Program-made: the position numbers and the translations under genes
DNA from: DATKMS01 sp041497995
Lineage (GTDB): Bacteria > Desulfobacterota > Binatia > HRBIN30
NCBI GenBank assembly: GCA_041497995.1
Contig: JBGQHM010000286.1
Location: 1-8,764 of the forward strand
Direction of reading: 5' to 3'
DNA: 8,764 nucleotides
Notes under the pieces: model-generated
The model's input: only the letters and a program-made list of their open reading frames with translations
Databases searched by the model: none
What the model was told of the DNA's origin: nothing
Shown here: piece by piece, positions 1 to 5,487 of the stretch
How the letters are laid out: every line of letters starts with the position of its first letter
How positions within the stretch are numbered: the stretch's first letter is position 1

Positions 1-12
1 CTAAGGAGGACC

Positions 13-111
13 ATGTCGAAGTCGGCTGGCAAATCGCGGGATGCCCAGCTCCTCGCGCTTCTCGACCAGCTCTACGCCGCCGCAACCGAGCCGGACGAAT
101 GGCCGGCGAGC
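13..111 (+). pseudogene. N-terminal remnant of a LuxR-family regulator, cut off by an internal deletion
   Basis: The ATG at 13 follows an AAGGAGGA Shine-Dalgarno sequence at 3-10 with a short spacer. It opens a reading frame whose first 30 or so residues (LLALLDQLYAAATEPDEWPA) look like the usual N-terminus of a large family of PAS/LuxR regulators of about 370 residues, which begin with a similar helix followed by a D-P-x-x-W-P motif. After the DEWPA stretch (about position 108) the frame loses all resemblance to the family and stops at 205-207. The family's later segments resume at once in another frame (gene at 99-692). The simplest reading is a deletion of roughly 140 codons that also changed frame, so this piece no longer makes a full protein. 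The frame assignment is seen directly. The deletion size is estimated from recalled family length. Confidence 0.6.
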
Positions 112-692
112 GGCTCCCCCTCGCAGTGTTCTTCATCGATGAGCGAGGCAGGGTGCTGTTCTACAACGACGCCGCAAACCGACTGCTCACGCAACGGGAC
201 GGCATAGTCCTAACAGGTCTGCAGCGCCTCGGGGCAACGCGCGCAAGCGACGATGCTGCGCTGCAACGCTTGGTCCGTGAAGCGTGCGCAATGAGCATCG
301 GCAAGGGCGAGCGTCCCGGTGGTGTACTGCAGATCCGCCGCTCGTCGAATCGTCGGCCGTACGCCATGATCGTCGCGCCGCTCGGATTGCGACAATGGCC
401 GTTCTTGAGCAAGCGACCGGCGGCCGTCGTCTTCGTCAGTGACCCGGAACATATCGTGCACCCGCCCGCTGAGCACCTCGCGAGCCTCTTCGGTCTCACT
501 CCTGCCGAGGCCCGCCTCGCCGCCGCGCTCGCGGCACGTCTCTCGGTCGAAGACTACGCCGAGCAAGCCAAGATCACCATCGGCACGGCGCGGTGGACGC
601 TCAAGCGCGTTCTGGAGAAAACCGACTGCCGGCGCCAGAGCGAGCTGGTCCATCTGCTAGCCACGAGCGTGGCGGGTCTGGTCGTTCCGTGA
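99..692 (+). CDS. LuxR-type helix-turn-helix regulator, N-terminally truncated
   Basis: This 197-residue product is a DNA-binding transcription regulator that has kept only the C-terminal half of its family. Residues 5-35 (LPLAVFFIDERGRVLFYNDAAN) are PAS-like, with the fixed spacing found in the second sensor domain of these regulators. Residues 70-118 complete that domain, including the RRPYAMIVAPL strand. Residues 130-187 form a GerE/LuxR helix-turn-helix: LTPAEARLAAALAARLS, then a recognition helix around IGTARWTLKRVLEKT, then RRQSELVHLL. The usual N-T-V-R of the recognition helix is replaced by G-T-A-R, a tolerable change. The ATG at 99 overlaps the Trp codon of the upstream remnant and has no good Shine-Dalgarno, so expression from it is uncertain. 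The family N-terminal sensor domain (about 140 residues) is absent. The downstream neighbour is convergent. Domain identity is confident; whether the gene is functional is not. Confidence 0.75.
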   Translation: MAGERLPLAVFFIDERGRVLFYNDAANRLLTQRDGIVLTGLQRLGATRASDDAALQRLVREACAMSIGKGERPGGVLQIRRSSNRRPYAMIVAPLGLRQWPFLSKRPAAVVFVSDPEHIVHPPAEHLASLFGLTPAEARLAAALAARLSVEDYAEQAKITIGTARWTLKRVLEKTDCRRQSELVHLLATSVAGLVVP

Positions 693-771
693 TCCTCCGC
701 CGCTACTGCCCCTGAGCTTACGATTTTCGATCCCAAGGCTGCAGTGGAGCCCGAGCACCCGCGCCTTGCCG

Positions 772-1209
772 TCACGAACCCTTCGCGCTGGGCGCGCTTC
801 GCAAGGCCTCGATGATCTCCCGCTTGAACTCGTCGAAGTCGCCGAGTCGTGTACTCACAGTCTCGAAGATGATCTCATCCTCGACTCGGCCATACTCGTG
901 GACCAGGATGTTGCGACAGCCCTTCATTCGCTTCAACGTCTCCTTCATGTGGGCGGATATCACAGCCGCATGCGCCAGCTTGTCGAACAAATCATCTTCT
1001 TCCGCCGGTAGACCGAGGCGCAAGCCTGTGACGCACAGATTGCAGACGTCGATCACAGATTCGACGGCGATCTGCAGGAGCCGTTCACAAGCGCGGCGCT
1101 TCTCAACTTGCTGGTAGCCCTCGATCGTCGCCGGCACGATAGCGCGCAGCTCTCGGAGGTAGCCGTCGATCTCGTCGACCTTTGCCAGAATCCGTTCACG
1201 ATCGAGCAC
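772..1209 (-). CDS. hepT: HepT-like toxin, HEPN-domain ribonuclease (MntA/HepT system)
   Basis: This 145-residue, mainly alpha-helical protein is a HEPN toxin of the HepT (DUF86) family. The catalytic signature R-x4-H-x-Y is complete: R99, H104 and Y106 in RNILVHEY. In characterised HepT proteins this motif is the RNase active site, and its tyrosine is the residue AMPylated by MntA to silence the toxin. The GTG at 1209-1207 is chosen as start because it has a GAGGT five bases upstream and opens the family's usual N-terminus (LDRERILAKVDEIDGYLREL). The frame is open further upstream, but that 30-residue Ser/Pro/Arg stretch is merely the other frame of mntA. The start lies inside mntA, giving a 14-nt overlap (1196-1209), so the two are probably translationally coupled. 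A cytoplasmic toxin is inferred. No inactivating change is visible. Confidence 0.9.
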   Translation of the reverse strand: MLDRERILAKVDEIDGYLRELRAIVPATIEGYQQVEKRRACERLLQIAVESVIDVCNLCVTGLRLGLPAEEDDLFDKLAHAAVISAHMKETLKRMKGCRNILVHEYGRVEDEIIFETVSTRLGDFDEFKREIIEALRSAPSAKGS

Positions 1210-1588
1210 CGGCGACCTCGTCGAGGTAGGTGCGGTAGCGCGGTTTGAACCGCTCGAAGGAGCGGGCCGTGCGGTAGGCAAGCTCGTACAGCGCATCATC
1301 GTCGCGCGAAAAGACCACTTGCCCTTCTTTGAGGACGCGATGGCGGATGTACAGCGGCAGCTGTTGGAATACCTGGATGTCGAGATCGGCTTCCGCGAGA
1401 TACTCGATCTTGATGCGAGACATCTCCAGCGGCGTGGATCGGCCCGCCCCTAGTACCAAACAGATGTCGATGTCGGAGTGTGCCGTCGTGTCGCGGCGCG
1501 CGGCACTTCCGAAGACCAGGACGGCGAGTAGCCGTGGATCCCGCTGCGCCTTTGCCAGCACACGATCAATTGGCCCGCGCGTATCCAT
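1196..1588 (-). CDS. mntA: MntA-like minimal nucleotidyltransferase, AMPylating antitoxin
   Basis: This 130-residue protein is a minimal nucleotidyltransferase of the MntA family, the antitoxin of the type VII MntA/HepT pair. The defining G-S-x10-D-x-D motif is intact: G27-S28, then D39 and D41 in HSDIDICLV. The third metal-binding acidic residue is D70 in the strand LDIQVF. In studied systems MntA transfers AMP from ATP to the tyrosine of the HepT R-x4-H-x-Y motif. The C-terminal region (LPLYIRHRVLKEGQVVFSRDD, then a helix with RFKPRYRTYL) matches the family's usual ending. The ATG at 1588 gives family-typical length, with only a weak AGG upstream. It is the first gene of the pair, and its 3' end carries the hepT ribosome binding site. 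A 14-bp palindrome sits 32 bases upstream of the start. Confidence 0.9.
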   Translation of the reverse strand: MDTRGPIDRVLAKAQRDPRLLAVLVFGSAARRDTTAHSDIDICLVLGAGRSTPLEMSRIKIEYLAEADLDIQVFQQLPLYIRHRVLKEGQVVFSRDDDALYELAYRTARSFERFKPRYRTYLDEVAGARS

Positions 1589-1619
1589 GTGAACCTGAGT
1601 ACCACGCCTGTCTGGGTGC

Positions 1620-1633
1620 CGCCACTAGTGGCG
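1620..1633. promoter_or_regulatory. Perfect 14-bp palindrome upstream of mntA-hepT, candidate operator
   Basis: The sequence CGCCACTAGTGGCG is its own reverse complement over all 14 bases. It lies in the 83-nt gap between the end of the PIN toxin gene (1672) and the mntA start codon (1588), 32 bases upstream of the latter. Its position fits an operator for autoregulation of the mntA-hepT operon. Alternatively, with no loop to spare, it could form part of a weak hairpin ending the upstream module's transcript. No T-tract follows on the minus strand, which argues against an intrinsic terminator. The palindrome is seen directly; its role is inferred. Confidence 0.45.
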
Positions 1634-1671
1634 AGACGAAGGGAGCGGTTGAAAGCCCCGATGGGTTGAGG

Positions 1672-2088
1672 TTAGACGCCGATGCATGTGAAACCAAGCG
1701 CACGTGCGGCGCTCGCCTGCCGAGTGTCATGCGTGGCGAAGATGAGTGCCACGCCACGACGTTCTTGGAACAGCAGGGCGCTGGCCAGGTGGAGGCCATC
1801 AAGCGTCTTCACGGCCGTCGCCATTGGCAAGGACGCACGACGCAAGACGACGCGGGTAAGGCTGATGCGTCCCACCGTGGCCTCCAGACCCGCCAAGCGC
1901 TCCTGGGCCGTCACGACGCCGGGATCGTCGAGCGCTCCGTCCAGCCGCAAACGGTCGATCACCCGTCGTGCCTCGACGCCCGCCAACTCACTCGCGTATG
2001 CGCCCTCCCACTTTCCCCAGCCCTCTAAGATGGGCCGCTGCCCCAAGAGCACGCGCAGCAGCGTGCTGGTGTCCAAGTACACAATCAC
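1672..2088 (-). CDS. vapC: VapC-like PIN-domain toxin
   Basis: This 138-residue PIN-domain protein is a probable sequence-specific endoribonuclease toxin. The acidic metal-binding residues of the PIN fold can be placed: D6 in IVYLDTSTLLR, E39 in SELAGVEARR (E34 is an alternative), D97 in LDGLHLASALL and D121 in ATHDTRQASAARALG. Length and order match the VapC family. Translation starts at GTG 2088-2086, which overlaps the TGA stop of the upstream antitoxin in a GTGA tetranucleotide (4-nt overlap). This is standard for coupled antitoxin-toxin pairs and fixes the start. It ends in TAA at 1674-1672. In this family the toxin is held inactive by binding to its antitoxin. The RNA target cannot be read from the sequence. 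No disrupting change is seen. Confidence 0.9.
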   Translation of the reverse strand: MIVYLDTSTLLRVLLGQRPILEGWGKWEGAYASELAGVEARRVIDRLRLDGALDDPGVVTAQERLAGLEATVGRISLTRVVLRRASLPMATAVKTLDGLHLASALLFQERRGVALIFATHDTRQASAARALGFTCIGV

Positions 2089-2342
2089 CGTTGGTCACGG
2101 CTTTCGCGCAACAGCTTGACCACGTCGACGCGCCGCCGCAGCCGGATCGGCTTCACTTTCGTGAGATCGCGGAGCGGCCGCGTTGGCTCCGCGACTTGCA
2201 GCTCGTCGGCCTGCTGTTCGAACGGCACCAAGCGCGCGATCGGGGTCCGCCGGTCGTGCACGACCACCGTCTCGCCATTACGGACGGCGGCGAGATACTC
2301 GCTGAGCCGAGCCTTCAAACCGGACACGTTCGTTTGCCGCAT
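2085..2342 (-). CDS. Phd/YefM-family antitoxin paired with the PIN toxin
   Basis: This small protein (85 residues from the chosen start) has the N-terminal DNA-binding and dimerisation domain of Phd/YefM/VapB-type antitoxins. The family segment VSGLKARLSEYLAAVRNGE is followed by the strand ETVVVHDRRTPIARLVP. The C-terminal 45 residues are charged and proline-containing, as expected for the flexible toxin-binding tail. Such antitoxins neutralise the partner toxin and repress their own operon. Two in-frame ATGs exist, at 2351 and 2342. I prefer 2342 because it begins the usual M-R-Q-T-x-V-S-x-L-K start, and because the upstream ATG would overlap a candidate -10 box. A GGAGG lies only 2 bases before the 2342 ATG, too close for ideal use, so the transcript may be effectively leaderless. 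The stop overlaps the toxin start by 4 nt. Confidence 0.85.
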   Translation of the reverse strand: MRQTNVSGLKARLSEYLAAVRNGETVVVHDRRTPIARLVPFEQQADELQVAEPTRPLRDLTKVKPIRLRRRVDVVKLLRESRDQR

Positions 2343-2348
2343 GGCCTC

Positions 2349-2377
2349 CATATGGCCAGATCAGGTCATCTTGTCAA
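2349..2377 (-). promoter_or_regulatory. Candidate promoter for the antitoxin-PIN toxin operon
   Basis: On the minus strand a perfect TTGACA (2377-2372) is followed, 17 bases later, by CATATG (2354-2349). The latter matches the -10 consensus at only three of six positions. The expected transcription start is about 2343-2341, at the ATG of the antitoxin gene at 2342, so the mRNA would have little or no leader. The exact -35 and ideal spacing support the call. The poor -10 weakens it, as does uncertainty about sigma factor preferences in this organism. Confidence 0.35.
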
Positions 2378-2453
2378 TCCATCACAGGTCCGCAGCGTGC
2401 GGCGTCACGCCGGTGGATCGCGTGATCGACGACGGCAGCGCCAATTGGTCGGC

Positions 2454-4163
2454 TCAGCGCACACGATCGGGGCGGCGCAATGCAAATGCCTGCCCGGTGA
2501 CGGTCGACCGCGAGACACGCGGAACCCGGCCGGAGTCTGGGAGCCGTACTTTCATGGGTGCGAAGTCGACGATGTCCTTGCGCACGTCAATGCCAGGCAC
2601 AACGCTCGTCAGCTCCATGCCGCGTGCGGTGAGGCGGAAGACGCCGACGTGCGTGACGTAGAAGATGCGCTTGCGCGCCTTCAGGGCGTGGGCACCGTCG
2701 AACGTGACCTCGTCGACCTGGTCCATGAACTTCGGCGTGCCGCGTTTGACGATGCGCAGCTTGCCGCCGTCGACGGCGATTTCGCCGCGATGCATCCATG
2801 CGGAGACGAACACGATCGTCTCCGCCGCTGCACAGAAGTCGATGAAGCCGCCCGGCCCAACGTAGTGGCGCGCGCCTTCGCCGCGCTTGGAGACGTTGAC
2901 GTTGCCCATGCTGTCCACCTGCAGGACACCAAGACAGGTGGCATCGAGGCGTTCGGAGCAGCGCTTGAACAGCTGCGCCGATGAGATGATCTCTTCCGGA
3001 CACAGGCCGGCCCCAAAAAACACGCCCGGCGCCGGCAACCCGCCGACGACGCCGCTTTCGACGAGGAACGTCAGGTCGTCAAGGACGCCCGCTTCACACA
3101 CAACCGGCGACACCTCCTCCGGCAGACCCGTGCCGATACTGACTGTGGCGCCCTGGCGAACGTTGGCGACCAGCGTCGCCGCAGCCAGGCGTGCTAGCAC
3201 GCCGTCGGCCGCAGTGCGCCGCGCCATGACCGGCACGAAGGAGTTGATGAAGCGCACCCGCGTCAGGCCCTCTTCGATGGACACGTCGCTCTCCGTCGTG
3301 AACATCGGCCAGTGCGTACGGTGGAAGACGCCTGCGGTCTGCTCGGTCTCGGGATGGTAGACGACAGCGTCGACCATCTCGGCAGGCAAGAAGGTCTGAT
3401 CGTAACCCTTGTCGACAATCAGCCCGACGTTGGCGATCACCAGGCCGCCGTTGCGCTTCGCGGCGTGCGCCAGCTCGTAGCTCTCGCCGATCACCGCGCA
3501 ATTCTTGACGTAGAGGTTGCCGCGCCGGTCCGCCGCCGGCGCGTTGAAGATCGCCACATCGATCGGTGGGATACGGTAGCGGAGCTGCCCGCGCTGCACT
3601 GCGATCAGCTGTTCGTCGCCGGCACCGACCACGGGCGAGCCGCGCCCGACGCGTGGATCGAGGAAGGTACCGACGCCCGTGCCGGTGAGCACAGAGTCCT
3701 TGCCCTGGCCCAGCGCCTCGAAAAGGAGTGTCAGCACGCCGAAAGGAATGCATTGGAGCTCGCACTGTCCCGCCTCGGCCAAGTCGAGCATCGCCCGGAA
3801 CGTCTCGAAGTGGCTGGTGATGAAGCGCGTGCACAGCCCTGGCCGTCCGAGCTCTTCGAGCGTGCCAGGCGCGATGCCGCGACCGCCGTGGCCGCCAACG
3901 TTCATCACCGTGAGGTTCGCCGGATGCCCGGTCTTCTCGAACGCCTCGCGGATGGCCCAGTAGACGATGGAAGCGTGTTGATGACCGCCCATGCCGGATA
4001 CCGCCACGACGTCGTCGTCGCGAATCAGCTTCGCGGCATCGCGTGGACTCATGAACTTGCGATTCTCGGGCACGGGGCTCGGGTACGAGGTGTCGTGCCG
4101 CAACCAGGCGACGCCCGCGCGCGCTAACTGCGCAACGATCTGTGTACGGTCCCACCAGTTCAT
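2454..4163 (-). CDS. Family I CoA-transferase, fused alpha/beta (propionate CoA-transferase/YdiF type)
   Basis: This enzyme of about 569 residues should exchange CoA between an acyl-CoA donor and a carboxylate through a glutamyl-CoA thioester. Both halves are present in one chain. The alpha part (from MSPRDAAKLIRDDDVVAVSGMGG) carries the glycine-rich NVGGHGGRGIAPGTLEELG segment. The beta part begins near ADGVLARLAAATLV and carries the E-x-G catalytic motif in TFLVESGVVGGLPAPGVFFGAG; the glutamate is residue 369 counted from the chosen start. The ending VVPGIDVRKDIVDFAP is typical of propionate CoA-transferases. Length is normal for Pct/YdiF. I start at ATG 4163, which has GAGGT seven bases upstream and opens MNWWDRTQ. 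A GTG at 4193 is in frame but lacks a Shine-Dalgarno. The N-terminal 35 residues precede the domain and look like an extension. The substrate is unknown. Across a 138-bp gap the gene at 4302 is divergent. Vaguer names such as acetate or acetoacetate CoA-transferase also fit. Confidence 0.88.
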   Translation of the reverse strand: MNWWDRTQIVAQLARAGVAWLRHDTSYPSPVPENRKFMSPRDAAKLIRDDDVVAVSGMGGHQHASIVYWAIREAFEKTGHPANLTVMNVGGHGGRGIAPGTLEELGRPGLCTRFITSHFETFRAMLDLAEAGQCELQCIPFGVLTLLFEALGQGKDSVLTGTGVGTFLDPRVGRGSPVVGAGDEQLIAVQRGQLRYRIPPIDVAIFNAPAADRRGNLYVKNCAVIGESYELAHAAKRNGGLVIANVGLIVDKGYDQTFLPAEMVDAVVYHPETEQTAGVFHRTHWPMFTTESDVSIEEGLTRVRFINSFVPVMARRTAADGVLARLAAATLVANVRQGATVSIGTGLPEEVSPVVCEAGVLDDLTFLVESGVVGGLPAPGVFFGAGLCPEEIISSAQLFKRCSERLDATCLGVLQVDSMGNVNVSKRGEGARHYVGPGGFIDFCAAAETIVFVSAWMHRGEIAVDGGKLRIVKRGTPKFMDQVDEVTFDGAHALKARKRIFYVTHVGVFRLTARGMELTSVVPGIDVRKDIVDFAPMKVRLPDSGRVPRVSRSTVTGQAFALRRPDRVR

Positions 4164-4301
4164 CGTTCGAACCTCGATCGCGGAGCCTATCACTGATTGA
4201 GCCGGTCGACACCAGAGCGACTTGCCGCAATCACGCCACGCCGGCCGTTCCGTTTTGGGTGGACCTTCTGCTAGCGTCGCGCCGATTTGCAGGAGGACTC
4301 G
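4164..4301. other. Divergent intergenic control region between CoA-transferase and AttH-like gene
   Basis: This 138-bp gap separates two genes that face away from each other, so both promoters should lie here. The minus-strand gene has GAGGT at 4175-4171. The plus-strand gene has AGGAGG at 4291-4296 with a 5-base spacer. I could not find convincing -35/-10 pairs on either strand, nor a strong operator-like palindrome. Confidence 0.4.
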
Positions 4302-5405
4302 ATGCTCTCGTCGATGGACGACTATCCGTTACACCAGCTCGCCGAAGTGATCCGTCACGTCGCCAGCAGCGACCGCAATTTCTACGATCGCTACTACTTC
4401 AATCTGCACGCGTCGGACGACACGCTGTTCATGGTGATGGGACTGGGCCAGTACCCGAACCTCGCGGTACAAGACGCCTTCGCGTGCGTCACCCGCAAGG
4501 GCCAGCATCACGTCGTGCGCGCGTCACGCGTGCTCGGCGATCGCATGGACACCAGCGTCGGTCCCTTTCGCGTCGAGGTCATCGAAGGGTTGAAGCGCGT
4601 GCGCTTCGTGCTCGAGCCGACCGAGCACAGCATCGCGTGTGATCTCACCTGGCAAGGCGCGATCCCCGCGTTTCTCGAACCGCGGCAGTACATCCGCAAG
4701 TACGGTCGCGTGCTCTTCGACACCATGCGCTTCGCGCAAACCGGCTATTGGACGGGTACGTTGCGGGTCAGCGACGAGACCTTCCAGGTCACGCCGGATC
4801 GTTGGTGGGGCACACGTGATCGCTCGTGGGGTATCCGGCCCGTCGGCGAGCAGGAGCATCCGGGCATCCGCCAAGGCGAGGGGCAGCTCACGGGCATGTG
4901 GAACTACTCACCGATGCAGTTCCCCTCCTACTCGCTGCTGTACATCCTGAATGAGACCACCACCGGTGAACGGCCGATCGAAGAAGCGGTCCGCATCTGG
5001 AATGACCCGACGCGGCAGCCGGAATGGCTGGGCCGGCCGGAGTACGAGCACACGCTGACGCCCGGCACGCGCCTCGTCACCTCATCGGTGCTGCACTTCC
5101 CGCACGCACCGGGCGGTGCCCTCAGCGTGAAAGCGACACCGCTGCTCACGGCGTACATCGCCGTCGGCACGGGCTACGGAATGGAGCAGGACTGGCGGCA
5201 CGGCATGTATCAGGGCGAGCTGGTGGTGCAGGGCTCCGTGAAGACGGTCGACGAGGTCGCCGGCTTCGGTCAGTACGGCATCGTCGACCACGTGGCGCGT
5301 TTCGAAGTCAACGACGGCACGGTCGGCTACGGCCTGCACGAGCACGGCTTCTGGGGCGCCTTCGAAAAATACGGCATGCACGACGCGTACTCGGGAGCGA
5401 GCTGA
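4302..5405 (+). CDS. AttH/lipocalin-fold-like protein of unknown function
   Basis: No characterised function is recognised for this 367-residue protein. Most of it alternates short polar and hydrophobic stretches typical of an all-beta fold, and there is no signal peptide or membrane segment. The most distinctive stretch is D166-RWWG-x-RDRSWG-x-R179. Similar W-G-x-R-D-x-S-W-G signatures occur in AttH-like and hydroxyneurosporene-hydratase-like lipocalin-fold families and in related uncharacterised proteins of soil bacteria. The N-terminal third has an Asp/Tyr-rich segment (RNFYDRYYFNLHASDD) and a strand block ending in YPNLAVQDAF. The ending VGYGLHEHGFWGAFEKYGM resembles the family's C-terminal edge. 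The start at ATG 4302 is fixed by AGGAGG at 4291-4296; the TTG at 4287 would precede that site and is rejected. Divergence from an acyl-CoA-transferase hints at a role with hydrophobic or acyl substrates, but that is inference. Confidence 0.75.
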   Translation: MLSSMDDYPLHQLAEVIRHVASSDRNFYDRYYFNLHASDDTLFMVMGLGQYPNLAVQDAFACVTRKGQHHVVRASRVLGDRMDTSVGPFRVEVIEGLKRVRFVLEPTEHSIACDLTWQGAIPAFLEPRQYIRKYGRVLFDTMRFAQTGYWTGTLRVSDETFQVTPDRWWGTRDRSWGIRPVGEQEHPGIRQGEGQLTGMWNYSPMQFPSYSLLYILNETTTGERPIEEAVRIWNDPTRQPEWLGRPEYEHTLTPGTRLVTSSVLHFPHAPGGALSVKATPLLTAYIAVGTGYGMEQDWRHGMYQGELVVQGSVKTVDEVAGFGQYGIVDHVARFEVNDGTVGYGLHEHGFWGAFEKYGMHDAYSGAS

Positions 5406-5487
5406 GAGGTTGACTAGGCAGAAGACCTCACCGACTCGGACTGCGCGTCGTTACTTCCCCGCGGACGTTTAGGGGTACCGTCAACAC

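Noticed and set aside
1210..1299. Upstream extension of HepT by 30 codons
   Set aside because: The stretch is Ser/Pro/Arg-rich, does not look like HepT, and is the alternate frame of mntA. The GTG at 1209 has a proper ribosome binding site.
1968..2984. Plus-strand open frame of 338 codons across the antitoxin and CoA-transferase genes
   Set aside because: It is antisense to two well-supported genes, with low-complexity His/Asp/Arg composition and no start signal. It is a shadow frame.
3312..4127. Plus-strand open frame of 271 codons antisense to the CoA-transferase
   Set aside because: It mirrors the codon bias of the real gene on the other strand and shows no recognisable domain.
3094..4230. 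Long minus-strand open frame (378 codons) overlapping the CoA-transferase
   Set aside because: Its translation is Arg/Ala-rich with no domain pattern, and it lies wholly across the CoA-transferase reading frame. It is a high-GC shadow.
4287..4301. TTG start five codons upstream in the AttH-like gene
   Set aside because: It precedes and overlaps the AGGAGG site that is well spaced for the ATG at 4302.
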